From: Tenacibaculum lutimaris
GTDB lineage: Bacteria; Bacteroidota; Bacteroidia; Flavobacteriales; Flavobacteriaceae
Length of the DNA stretch: 64,000 bases
Direction: 5' to 3'
Assembly (NCBI RefSeq): GCF_003610735.1
Contig: NZ_RAQM01000009.1
Coordinates: 321,194-385,193, forward strand
Below, piece by piece: positions 8,653-17,389 of the stretch (its first letter is position 1; each line of letters starts with the position of its first letter). The notes below the pieces were generated by a model, which did not search any database, had not been told where the DNA came from, and saw nothing but the letters and a program-made list of their open reading frames with translations. Position numbers and translations under genes: made by a program.

Positions 8653-9199
8653 GATGTACTGCTTTTAATTGCTCTTGTACTTTCTTTTTTCCTCGTAATA
8701 AATGTGTTCTTGAACTCACTTCAGAAATCCCTAATATTTGCGAAATTTCTCCATGATCATACCCTTCTAACAAAAACAAGGTTAACACAATTCTATACTT
8801 CTCTTTTAATTGCTGAATACAGTTTACTATATCTTGATACGATATGGTTGACGCTACATTCCAATTATCATTATCATCTTCCACTAGCGTGGTAGTTTCT
8901 TCATTAATTGAAACTAATTCTAGTTTCTTCTTCTTTAAATAATCAATACTTTGATTGATTACAATCCTCTTCAACCAAGCACCAAACGCTACTTCTTCTT
9001 TATACGAATGAATGTTTTTAAACGCTTTTATAAATGCATCTTGCACTACATCTTCCGCCGTAAACGAATCTTTCACATACCGCAATGCCACAGTAAACAT
9101 AGCATCACAATACAAATCATACAATTGCATTTGTGCTTTTGCATCATTATTTCTACAGGCATCTATAACCCGTTGATGTATCTGTTTGGTTGATTTCAT
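8645..9199 (-). CDS. ECF-type RNA polymerase sigma factor
   Basis: The 184 residues carry sigma region 2 (about 20-90, with TAEDVVQDAFIKAFKNIHSY) and region 4 (about 130-180, with EGYDHGEISQILGISEVSSR as helix-turn-helix), and no region 1 or 3, as in ECF factors. It directs RNA polymerase to a specific promoter set. It is first of the operon with the membrane protein and the adhesin-like protein. An ECF-type promoter lies just upstream (9218-9245), suggesting it activates its own operon. Confidence 0.93.
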   Translation of the reverse strand: MKSTKQIHQRVIDACRNNDAKAQMQLYDLYCDAMFTVALRYVKDSFTAEDVVQDAFIKAFKNIHSYKEEVAFGAWLKRIVINQSIDYLKKKKLELVSINEETTTLVEDDNDNWNVASTISYQDIVNCIQQLKEKYRIVLTLFLLEGYDHGEISQILGISEVSSRTHLLRGKKKVQEQLKAVHHV

Positions 9200-9217
9200 T
9201 CTTGATTTCTTACCCTA

Positions 9218-9245
9218 AAGACGAGTCTTTTTTTACTCCGTTGCA
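9218..9245 (-). promoter_or_regulatory. Candidate ECF-type promoter of the sigma operon
   Basis: On the minus strand TGCAAC (9245-9240) is followed after exactly 16 bases by CGTCTT (9223-9218), and the ATG lies 18 bases beyond. A GCAAC-type -35 with a CGTC -10 is the general form of ECF-dependent promoters. It differs from the housekeeping TTTG/TATATTTG promoters seen in this window. Confidence 0.55.
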
Positions 9246-9299
9246 TTTTCCTGCATTTTTATTTCTAAATTTACGTTTTTATTCCGTTTTAGCTATACA

Positions 9300-10373
9300 A
9301 TGACCGACAAAAACAAATCTGCACTCTCTGAAAAAGGTGGGGTTTCTCAACCAGAAACCACCAGCAAATCGTCTGCAGAAAAAATAAAACGAAACAGAAG
9401 AAAAATCACTTCTACTGAAGAATTTGTAACCCAAATATTGGCAGGAAATATTCCTTTTTTAAGCAGAGCCATTACTTTGGTAGAAAGCACCAATCCAAAA
9501 CACCAAGAACAAGCGAATGAAATTTTAGAAGCTTGCCTACCGCATGCCAATAAATCGGTAAGAATTGGTATCACGGGTGTTCCTGGTGTAGGAAAAAGTA
9601 CGTTTATTGAATCTTTTGGCAAGCATTTAACTTCGTTAGGCAAAAAAGTAGCGGTGTTAGCGGTAGACCCAAGTAGTTCGGTACATAAAGGAAGTATTTT
9701 AGGTGATAAAACTCGTATGGAAGAGTTGGTTACCGATGAAAATGCTTTTATCCGCCCTTCTCCCTCTGGAACTTCGTTAGGTGGCGTTGCTCAAAAGACA
9801 CGTGAAAGTATTATTTTATGTGAAGCAGCTGGTTTTGATACAATCATTATTGAAACGGTAGGTGTTGGACAGTCGGAAACGGCTGTACATTCTATGACCG
9901 ATTTCTTTTTATTGTTGAAATTGGCAGGTGCTGGTGATGAGCTACAAGGAATTAAACGCGGAATTATTGAAATGGCAGATGCTATTGTGATTAACAAAGC
10001 GGATAGCGGTAATGAGAAAAATGCAAAAATTGCTAAAGTAGAATTTAACAGAGCCTTGCATTTATATCCGCCAAAAGAAAGTGGATGGCAACCCAAAGTT
10101 TTATTGGCGAGTGCACTTCATCATCAAGGAGTAGATGCTATTTATACCATGATTGATGAGTACATGAACTTAGTAAAAAAATCTGGCTACTTTCAACAGA
10201 AAAGAAATGAACAAAATAATTATTGGTTGCTAGAAACCATCAATCAACAATTGAAAAATAACTTTTACAATAATCCAAAAATTAAAGAACGCTTACAGCA
10301 GGAAGTTACTAAACTGGAAAATGGGAAAACCACTCCATTTACTGCTGCAAAAAGATTGCTAGAAAATAACTAA
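9300..10373 (+). CDS. meaB: Methylmalonyl-CoA mutase-associated GTPase MeaB
   Basis: MeaB is a G3E GTPase that protects and reloads the B12-dependent methylmalonyl-CoA mutase. The 357 residues show a low-complexity N-terminal tail (1-35), the P-loop GVPGVGKST (93-101), VDPSSSVHKGSILGDKTRM in the switch region, ETVGVGQSE (Walker B region) and VINKAD as the base-specificity motif. The C-terminal dimerisation arm is present. csaA follows after three bases. The mutase genes are not in this window. Confidence 0.93.
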   Translation: MTDKNKSALSEKGGVSQPETTSKSSAEKIKRNRRKITSTEEFVTQILAGNIPFLSRAITLVESTNPKHQEQANEILEACLPHANKSVRIGITGVPGVGKSTFIESFGKHLTSLGKKVAVLAVDPSSSVHKGSILGDKTRMEELVTDENAFIRPSPSGTSLGGVAQKTRESIILCEAAGFDTIIIETVGVGQSETAVHSMTDFFLLLKLAGAGDELQGIKRGIIEMADAIVINKADSGNEKNAKIAKVEFNRALHLYPPKESGWQPKVLLASALHHQGVDAIYTMIDEYMNLVKKSGYFQQKRNEQNNYWLLETINQQLKNNFYNNPKIKERLQQEVTKLENGKTTPFTAAKRLLENN

Positions 10374-10376
10374 ACT

Positions 10377-10721
10377 ATGGAAGACAATAACAATTTAACT
10401 TGGAACGATTTTGCAAAAGTAGAAATGCGTATTGGTACGATTATTTCTGCGGAGATTTTTAAAGAGGTTAAAAATCCTGCCTATAAAATGCAAGTAGATT
10501 TTGGAGACTACGGAATTAAAAAAACCTCAGCTCAGATTACTAAACTATACCAACCTGAAGATTTGATAGGGAAACAAGTGGTTGCTGTGGTAAACTTTCC
10601 TAAAAAACAAATTGCCAACATGATGAGCGAATGCTTGGTATTAGGAGGTTTAGGCGATGATAAAGAAGTAACTCTATTAACTGCAGAACGTGCAGTTAAA
10701 AATGGGACGAAGATTGCGTAA
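10377..10721 (+). CDS. csaA: tRNA-binding protein CsaA
   Basis: The 114 residues make one OB-fold of the EMAP/Trbp111 family, typical length for the CsaA dimer, which binds tRNA and has been called an export chaperone. Visible family motifs are FAKVEMRIGTIISAE (12-26), GKQVVAVVNFPKKQIANMMS and ECLVLGG. It starts three bases after meaB, so it is translated from the same message. Its cellular role is poorly known. Confidence 0.9.
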   Translation: MEDNNNLTWNDFAKVEMRIGTIISAEIFKEVKNPAYKMQVDFGDYGIKKTSAQITKLYQPEDLIGKQVVAVVNFPKKQIANMMSECLVLGGLGDDKEVTLLTAERAVKNGTKIA

Positions 10722-10863
10722 AACCCCTTATTAAACACTTTTACTCTACTGTAAAACAGAATACTATAAGCATCCTTTTAGTTGCATCACTCTAAAAAGT
10801 GTAATTTTTTTCATATCTTCTCATGGTCTAACCACTTAATAATAAGCCTTAAACGCAAAAGTC

Positions 10864-13002
10864 ATGAGGAACAAACTAAAAAAAGACTTAGGATTATTTG
10901 ATGTTTTTGCCATAAGTACTGGAGCTATGTTTAGTTCTGGTTTCTTTTTACTACCAGGAATCGCCTCACATTACACAGGGCCTTCTGTATTTTTAGCCTA
11001 CTTACTTGCAGGTGTATTAATACTACCCACCATGTTTAGCATTGCTGAAATATCAACAGCCTTACCACGATCAGGTGGAGCATACTTTTTTTTAGATAGA
11101 AGTTTAGGACCACTCATGGGAACCATTGGCGGACTGGGTACCTATTTTGCTTTAATGCTTAAAACAGCCTTTGCTATTATTGGTATTGGTGCTTATGCTG
11201 CTATATTTTGGGAAGTTCCAACCAAAATAGTTGCCATTGTGGCTACTCTCTTTTTTATGGCGTTAAACTTAGTAGGTGCTAAAAAAACCTCCGCCTTTCA
11301 AAAAGTGTTTGTCATATTCCTATTAGTCATTTTAGTTGGTTTTATTGCAGATGGTCTTTTCTCCATCTTTACCTCAGATACTATTACCAACGAATCTATC
11401 AACAAACAATTTACCCCCTTCTTTTCAAATGGTTTTGGAGGTATGTTTACCACCATAGGTTTTGTTTTTGTTTCCTATTTAGGGCTCACTCAAATAGTAA
11501 GCGTTGCAGAAGAAATTAAAAACCCTGAAAGAAACATTCCTTTGGGTATGATACTTTCATTAGTCGTTACAGGATTAATTTATGGTTTGGGTGTTTTTAT
11601 TATGGTTACACTTATTGAACCTACTGCCTTTGCTAACGAACTAGCACCAGCAGCTACAGCCGCAGAACAACTTTTTAAATGGTTACCCGATAATGTAGGA
11701 GTATTATTAATGTCGGTAGCAGCACTTGCCGCTTTTGCCTCTACAGGAAACGCAGGACTATTATCAGCATCACGATATCCGTTTGCTATGGGACGTGATA
11801 AACTGTTTCCTGCTATTCTAGCCAAAATTGGTAAAAAAGGAAGTCCTGTAGTCGCTATATTTTTAACCACAGCATTAATTATAGTATTCATTCTAGTACT
11901 ATCAGAAGAAGGTATTGTAAAGCTTGCGAGTACCTTTCAACTGTTAATTTTTATCTTTATTAACTTCTCTGTTATTGTTTTTAGAAAAAGTAAAATAGAA
12001 TCGTACGACCCTGGCTATTTATCTCCATTATACCCATTTATGCAGGTTATTGGAATTGTTATTTCATTCATCCTTATTATTTATTTAGGATGGATGCCTA
12101 TACTTTTTACCTCAGGTATTATTGTTATTGGCTTACTTTGGTATCACTTCTATTCCAAAGGAAAAGTAAAACGAGAAGGCGCTATTTTTCATTGGTTTGC
12201 GCTTTTAGGGAGGCATCAGTACGACGAGTTGGAAAATGAATTAATGACTATTTTAAAAGAAAAAGGACTTCGTGAAGGCGATCCTTTTGATGAAACCGTA
12301 ATTAAGTCGAAAATAAAAATAATTAAGGATACCACTAACTTTGACAACGTATTAAATATCGCTTCCGATTACTTTTGTAGGGAGTTAGACCTCAACAAAG
12401 AAGGAGTACTACACAAATTTTTCCAATCGATACCCGATGAATCTGTAATAGCGTTACCTGGTATTTTAGTTTTTCATGCCAAGTTTAAGAGTGTTACGCA
12501 TCCTTCCATGAAAATTGTTATTTCTAAAAAACCTATTGAAGGTGCATTTCCGTCTGAAGATTATGAGTTTAAAAAGCCCATACAAATCTGTGCTTTTCTA
12601 ATTAATTCTGATGAAAACCCAAAACAGCAATTGCGTATGCTATCGAGACTTCTTGATATTTTAGAACGAGAGCACATCGTAAAAACCTTGCTTAAAATGA
12701 ATAGCCACAGGGAGATTAAAGAGTTTTTATTACAAAACGAGCGATTTGTAAGTATCAAACTACTAGAAGGAACTCCGCAAGACACCATGATTGGAAAACA
12801 GTTAAAGGAAATTCAGTTACCAAAAGATGTTTTAGTAGCTTTGGTTGAAAGAAACGACAAAACGTTTACCCCTAACGGTTCAACTGTTTTTCTAAAAGAC
12901 GATGTACTTACTATACTTGGAGAAACCAAGTCTATCGCGAAACTGTATAAAGAATATATGAGTTATGAAATAGATAAACTGGATACTGAGGAGACTACTT
13001 AA
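10864..13002 (+). CDS. APC-family amino acid permease with EIIA-like and TrkA-C-like cytoplasmic tail
   Basis: Residues 1-435 form twelve transmembrane helices of the amino acid-polyamine-organocation family, with GAMFSSGFFLLPG in helix 1 and GYLLAGV-type and AEISTALPRSGGAY motifs after helix 2. The tail (about 440-712) resembles a type-2 PTS EIIA domain: IALPGILVFHAKFKSV places His538 where the phosphorylated histidine normally sits, followed by LRMLSRLLDILE. The last 70 residues (MIGKQLKEIQLPKDVLVALV) resemble an RCK/TrkA-C ligand-binding domain. It is a plasma-membrane transporter probably gated by phosphorylation or a ligand; substrate is unknown. Monocistronic. Confidence 0.8.
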   Translation: MRNKLKKDLGLFDVFAISTGAMFSSGFFLLPGIASHYTGPSVFLAYLLAGVLILPTMFSIAEISTALPRSGGAYFFLDRSLGPLMGTIGGLGTYFALMLKTAFAIIGIGAYAAIFWEVPTKIVAIVATLFFMALNLVGAKKTSAFQKVFVIFLLVILVGFIADGLFSIFTSDTITNESINKQFTPFFSNGFGGMFTTIGFVFVSYLGLTQIVSVAEEIKNPERNIPLGMILSLVVTGLIYGLGVFIMVTLIEPTAFANELAPAATAAEQLFKWLPDNVGVLLMSVAALAAFASTGNAGLLSASRYPFAMGRDKLFPAILAKIGKKGSPVVAIFLTTALIIVFILVLSEEGIVKLASTFQLLIFIFINFSVIVFRKSKIESYDPGYLSPLYPFMQVIGIVISFILIIYLGWMPILFTSGIIVIGLLWYHFYSKGKVKREGAIFHWFALLGRHQYDELENELMTILKEKGLREGDPFDETVIKSKIKIIKDTTNFDNVLNIASDYFCRELDLNKEGVLHKFFQSIPDESVIALPGILVFHAKFKSVTHPSMKIVISKKPIEGAFPSEDYEFKKPIQICAFLINSDENPKQQLRMLSRLLDILEREHIVKTLLKMNSHREIKEFLLQNERFVSIKLLEGTPQDTMIGKQLKEIQLPKDVLVALVERNDKTFTPNGSTVFLKDDVLTILGETKSIAKLYKEYMSYEIDKLDTEETT

Positions 13003-13117
13003 AGTTTAGTTTGATTTTATAATTTAAACGGTTAACTTCGTAATTAGTTAATTTTATTTTTAACTAAAGTTTTATTCAAAAAAAAGTGCTATATAATTTT
13101 TATAAAAAAGTTTAAAA

Positions 13118-14422
13118 ATGAAAAAGATTCTTTCAGTTTTTATATTTATTTCTCATTTTCATATTTACTCTCAGAATAAAGAAACCATCAATTGGCTCAA
13201 CATTAACTCCATAGAGATTGAAGATGCAAACCCTAACTCAAAGCTCACAATTTTTGAACAAAACATACCTAATAAATTTGCTAATGCAAAAATTTACGGG
13301 TTTGGAGAAGCATCTCATAATACAAAAGAGTTTTTTAACTTAAAAGTTAAGTTTTTCAAACATTTAGTAAAAACGCAAGATGTTAAAACTTTTATAATGG
13401 AAGAATCTTACCAAGCTGAATCAGGAATAAATGAGTGGATAAGTGGAGGTAAAGGAGATATTAAAAAGATTGCTAAGAATTTTAATAATGGTTTTTGGTA
13501 CACTAAAGAAATTGTAAATCTTTTACTGTGGATGAGAAATTACAACTTGAACAAACCAAAAAAAGAGCAAATTCGCTTTTATGGAATGGATATCCAGCTA
13601 GGAAAAGGTATTAACCATGAGGTACATCATTTTATTAAAGAAAATAAAGTTCCTATTGACCAAAACCTTTTAAAAGTTGTTGATAGTTGTTCAAACAAAA
13701 AGATAGATTATACAAAACACACTAATTGGTGGCTGTTTCAGGTTCCTAAATTAAATAAATTAAAACAGCAAATACTTAATCATAAAACAGATAATAAAAA
13801 ATATTTATCTGTAATAAGAAGCTTAAATTATTTAATAAATTATGTTGAATACGCTTCATCTATTAAAGATAAATATCCAAAGAGCACTGAATTCAGGGAT
13901 TTAAAAATGTTTGAGAATGTTAAATGGATTTTAGAAAATGGTTCTAAAAATGGAAAAGCCTTTATTTGGGCTCATAATGAACATATAAACAAAAAAGAAA
14001 TGTATGGCTCTGGAAGCGGTATAACTAATCTAGGTCAGTATTTGAAAAATTATTATAAGAAGGATTATTATAGTATAGGCTTTGACTTTGGAACAGGAAA
14101 TATAAAAGGTTATGTAATAGACAAAAAGAAAGGAAATCATTGGAAAACTTACCACATTACAAAACCGTTTCGAAAAACGTATGCTAAAACACTGATGTCT
14201 GTAAACAAAGATATTTATTTTATTGATCTTCTTCATGCTATCGAAAATGAACCAACAAAATTCTTTAACAAAAAAAACAAACACTTATTAATAGGAGCAG
14301 GAGGATACCAGCCCAAACCATTATATAAAATTATGATTAGTAAAACATATGCTGAAACGTATGATGGATTAATTTTTGTCAAAAGAATATCAATTCCAAA
14401 CTATAATTTAACTGAAATGTAA
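13118..14422 (+). CDS. Exported erythromycin-esterase-superfamily protein
   Basis: The 434 residues begin with a signal peptide (MKKILSVFIFISHFHIYSQ). The superfamily motifs follow: FGEASHNTKEFF (about 65-76) with the catalytic Glu/His, FIMEESYQAE (about 92-101), FYGMDIQ (about 155-161) and AFIWAHNEH (about 285-293). Members hydrolyse lactone or other ester bonds, but most environmental relatives have no demonstrated antibiotic activity. The signal peptide places it in the periplasm. No operon partner is visible on either side. Confidence 0.85.
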   Translation: MKKILSVFIFISHFHIYSQNKETINWLNINSIEIEDANPNSKLTIFEQNIPNKFANAKIYGFGEASHNTKEFFNLKVKFFKHLVKTQDVKTFIMEESYQAESGINEWISGGKGDIKKIAKNFNNGFWYTKEIVNLLLWMRNYNLNKPKKEQIRFYGMDIQLGKGINHEVHHFIKENKVPIDQNLLKVVDSCSNKKIDYTKHTNWWLFQVPKLNKLKQQILNHKTDNKKYLSVIRSLNYLINYVEYASSIKDKYPKSTEFRDLKMFENVKWILENGSKNGKAFIWAHNEHINKKEMYGSGSGITNLGQYLKNYYKKDYYSIGFDFGTGNIKGYVIDKKKGNHWKTYHITKPFRKTYAKTLMSVNKDIYFIDLLHAIENEPTKFFNKKNKHLLIGAGGYQPKPLYKIMISKTYAETYDGLIFVKRISIPNYNLTEM

Positions 14423-14536
14423 AAACACTCTTCAACTATTAACTTTACAAATGACTTAACAACAAAACTCCCCTCTACTCTCTTTCTAAAAAAATCTAAT
14501 TAACGTATCTTGCAGTCTTATTAAAAGACACCTATA

Positions 14537-16378
14537 ATGCAAGACAAAAACTTACATACTTATATAAAAAATGTTGTAGAAAATATGCCGGCAGATTGGT
14601 TAAACCTAACCACACACCGTCTGGATATTTATGTAGAAAAACTAGCCAAAACCCAGTTTTTAGAGCAGTTTGAAGATTTGTATAAAAACAATAACGCTAC
14701 TGCTTCAGCTTTAAGCGAGTTACCAACTGCATACGATTATATTCGTTTAGGGCATCCGTTATCATCTGTATTAGAGTGGACGATTTCCAAACTATATAAT
14801 ACAAAAGCAGAAAATGTAATTAGTTTTTCGTCACAAACAGTTCCTGTGTTGGCTGTATTAAGAGCGAATTTGTTTGCTAATAAAAACACGCAAATAGTGT
14901 ACACTAATGAAATCCCTAGCTTTTTTGATGCAGAAGTAATTAAAAATGTATACGGATATCAGTTTGAATTAAAAAAGGTGGATAGTGTTGAAGCTATTCC
15001 TGAGTTTGATGGTAGCACCGTATTGATTGTTGAACAAGAAGCTATTTGCAACTTTACCATTGTACCAAATGTTGATTTCTACATCAATACACACCCTGAA
15101 TTAGGAAGCTTTTTATTAGTTAACGGTGCACAAAACGACGCTTATATTTCAGACATTCAACATGTAAGAAGAAGAGAAACTATTGCCATGACTCCCGCTA
15201 ATTCGTTAAAAGCTTTAAAAAGCCTTATCGATGAGCCTTATGATACTACGGTTACTAACGTAGCACAAAACAAAGCAAAGGTTGAGAAATTAATCAATGA
15301 AATTACCAATACGAGTACAAAAGCATTAGTAGCATCAAGTGGACTTTCAATACAATACGCCATTTTAATGGGATTAATTGACGATGCTCTTGAAAACCAT
15401 AAAGGAAAAGCTATTAAAATTGTAGTGCCTCCAAACTGTTACGGTGGTACAAACGACCAAGCAAGACGTGTTGCTGCTTGTTTAAACAACGTAGACATTG
15501 TTGATTTACCTGTTGATGGAGATAACGACATGGTAGAAAGTATTGATACCGTGTTAACTAACATTGCAGCGCAAGATGCGGTTCCTTATATCATTGCTGA
15601 AATTCCAACCAACCCAAGAGTAGAAGTACCAAACCTTACTGATTTAAGAGATGTTTTGAGTAAAAAGCGTACTACTCCAACTGGTGAAACAGCGATTGAT
15701 CCTGTTTTTATTTTAGACCAAACTTTTTGTCCGAATGTTCACTTTTTAGGAGATACAGACATGTTAGCCAATATTAGAACTATTTCGTTTGCTAGTGGAT
15801 CAAAATTCCCTAGTGGTGGAAAATGTACTGCTGGATACTGTGTTGGAAATAAAACAACGAATGCTTTAATAGAAAAAATAGAAAAGCATTTACACATTTG
15901 CGATAATGAGGCTACACCGCTTCAATACGAAATATTGGCTGCACAAATGCCTTCTATGACGCAACGAATTAGTGATGCTTATAAGAATACTCGTGAGTTT
16001 GTAAACTTTATCCATGAAGTTTTACCTGATGCTAAAATCAATTTTGTTTCAGAAGAACTAGCAGCACAAGGATTTACGCCATCGGTATTTTCGTTAGATC
16101 TTCCTACCAAAGGAAATACTGCGGAAGAAAAAGAAGCGTATAAAAGAGCCTTAAACTTAAAGCTTATCAATTTAATGATTACCGAAATACCTAATGAAAG
16201 TAAGTATTGTGTAAGCTACGGACAGTTAAAGGGTTGTTACTGGACAATTCCTGCAACCTCAACACAAGGAACTACGAAAGAGGGTGATAAAGATTATATT
16301 GCTCGTGTAGCGCTTTCTCCTAATATGGATTTAGAGCTTCATAAAAAAGTATTCTTAGACTTTGTAAAAAGTATTTAA
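14537..16378 (+). CDS. PLP-dependent Cys/Met-metabolism-type enzyme with extra N-terminal domain
   Basis: The C-terminal two thirds (about 250-613) is a fold-type I PLP enzyme of the cystathionine synthase/lyase family: VASSGLSIQYAILMG, PPNCYGGTNDQARR, FILDQTFCPN and ASGSKFPSGGKCTAGY, where the lysine of SGSK (about 422) should bind PLP. Usual members are near 400 residues; the additional 250 residues at the N-terminus themselves look like a worn copy of the same fold (FSSQTVPVLAVLRANLFA). It is likely a carbon-sulfur lyase or gamma-synthase-type enzyme; substrate is not clear. Stand-alone gene followed by an inverted-repeat element. Confidence 0.78.
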   Translation: MQDKNLHTYIKNVVENMPADWLNLTTHRLDIYVEKLAKTQFLEQFEDLYKNNNATASALSELPTAYDYIRLGHPLSSVLEWTISKLYNTKAENVISFSSQTVPVLAVLRANLFANKNTQIVYTNEIPSFFDAEVIKNVYGYQFELKKVDSVEAIPEFDGSTVLIVEQEAICNFTIVPNVDFYINTHPELGSFLLVNGAQNDAYISDIQHVRRRETIAMTPANSLKALKSLIDEPYDTTVTNVAQNKAKVEKLINEITNTSTKALVASSGLSIQYAILMGLIDDALENHKGKAIKIVVPPNCYGGTNDQARRVAACLNNVDIVDLPVDGDNDMVESIDTVLTNIAAQDAVPYIIAEIPTNPRVEVPNLTDLRDVLSKKRTTPTGETAIDPVFILDQTFCPNVHFLGDTDMLANIRTISFASGSKFPSGGKCTAGYCVGNKTTNALIEKIEKHLHICDNEATPLQYEILAAQMPSMTQRISDAYKNTREFVNFIHEVLPDAKINFVSEELAAQGFTPSVFSLDLPTKGNTAEEKEAYKRALNLKLINLMITEIPNESKYCVSYGQLKGCYWTIPATSTQGTTKEGDKDYIARVALSPNMDLELHKKVFLDFVKSI

Positions 16379-16386
16379 GAACTACA

Positions 16387-16503
16387 AAACGTCATTTCGA
16401 CCGGAGGGAGAAATCTCTTCAAGGGTAGTAACCCCCATCGTTAAGATTTAGCTACGCTGAACCTTACGGTTTCTAAGTCGTAACCTCCTTCGAAATGACG
16501 TTT
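16387..16503. repeat. Intergenic inverted-repeat element, 14-bp perfect arms
   Basis: AAACGTCATTTCGA (16387-16400) faces its exact complement (16490-16503), extended inward by GGAGG/CCTCC with one mismatch. Inside is GGGTAGTAACCC. The outer sequence recurs at 43566-43616, and the GTCATT wording at 4663-4732. It is a dispersed MITE- or REP-like element lying between two convergent genes, where it may also act as a transcription barrier. Confidence 0.8.
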
Positions 16504-16534
16504 ATTTATTGTTTTAGAAAGTTTCTTTCCTTTT

Positions 16535-17389
16535 CTAAAACCTCCAACACACAATGCGTGTTACCTTGTTTCCTTGGTGCATAGGAATTACTTTAAATTC
16601 TTTAACTCCTAACTTTTTTCCTGAGTTTTGTAAGCTTTCTACGTTTTCTTTTTTAGAAACCAAACTCGTAAACCATTTACTTACTTTCGGGAATTTAGAA
16701 CTCTCATATAAATAGGTATGTAAAAAAGCTTTCTCTCCACCTATATACCACAACTCATTAGAGTTCCCTGCAAAATTACGGACAGCATTATTTCCTAAGT
16801 TTCTTGATTTTCTTCGGTTCGCTCCTCTAGCCTCTTCTGCCGATTTATAGAATGGTGGATTACACATCGTTACTGTAAAGGCATCATCTGCTTCTATAAT
16901 TCCTTCTAAAATATGCTCTTCTTTAAACTGTTGCCTTAATTCAACCTTATCAGTAAAACCATTATCATCTATAATGTCTTGAGCATAATCTAGTGAATCT
17001 AAATCGATATCAGTAGCAACAAAATTCCAGTCATATTCTGCAATTCCCAACAAAGGATAAATACAACTTGCTCCTGTACCAATATCTAACACCTTTACAT
17101 TTTCCTCATCTGCTACCAAATCTGCTAAATGATGGATGTAATCTACTCTTCCAGGTATTGGCGGACATAAATTATCATCAGAAAAATTCCAATGCTTAAT
17201 ATTATAGTGAGCAACTAATAATGCTTTATTAAACTCTTTTACTGCTATTGGGTCAGAAAAATCGATGGTTTCCTTCTCAAATTTTTCAGTAACAAACTCC
17301 TCTATTTTTGGATACTTTTCTTTTAAGAGTTTAAAATTATATCCGTTTTTGTGTTTGTTTTTTCTGTGTAATCCTTTTTTATCTGCCAT
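16535..17389 (-). CDS. rlmF: 23S rRNA (adenine-1618-N6)-methyltransferase
   Basis: RlmF methylates A1618 of 23S rRNA. The 284 residues show a basic N-terminus (KKGLHRKNKHKNGYNFKLL), LDIGTGASCIYPLLG as the AdoMet-binding motif I (about 97-111), and MCNPPFYKSAEEA as the NPPF catalytic motif of N6-adenine methyltransferases (about 179-191). Length is normal. The start codon overlaps the bshC stop (TAATG), so it is co-translated with bshC. Confidence 0.93.
   Translation of the reverse strand: MADKKGLHRKNKHKNGYNFKLLKEKYPKIEEFVTEKFEKETIDFSDPIAVKEFNKALLVAHYNIKHWNFSDDNLCPPIPGRVDYIHHLADLVADEENVKVLDIGTGASCIYPLLGIAEYDWNFVATDIDLDSLDYAQDIIDDNGFTDKVELRQQFKEEHILEGIIEADDAFTVTMCNPPFYKSAEEARGANRRKSRNLGNNAVRNFAGNSNELWYIGGEKAFLHTYLYESSKFPKVSKWFTSLVSKKENVESLQNSGKKLGVKEFKVIPMHQGNKVTRIVCWRF

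Noticed and set aside
13118..14422. Macrolide resistance gene
   Set aside because: Only superfamily membership can be claimed; most environmental members are not resistance enzymes.
16387..16503. CRISPR array
   Set aside because: It is a single inverted repeat, not a series of equally spaced direct repeats, and no cas gene is in the window.
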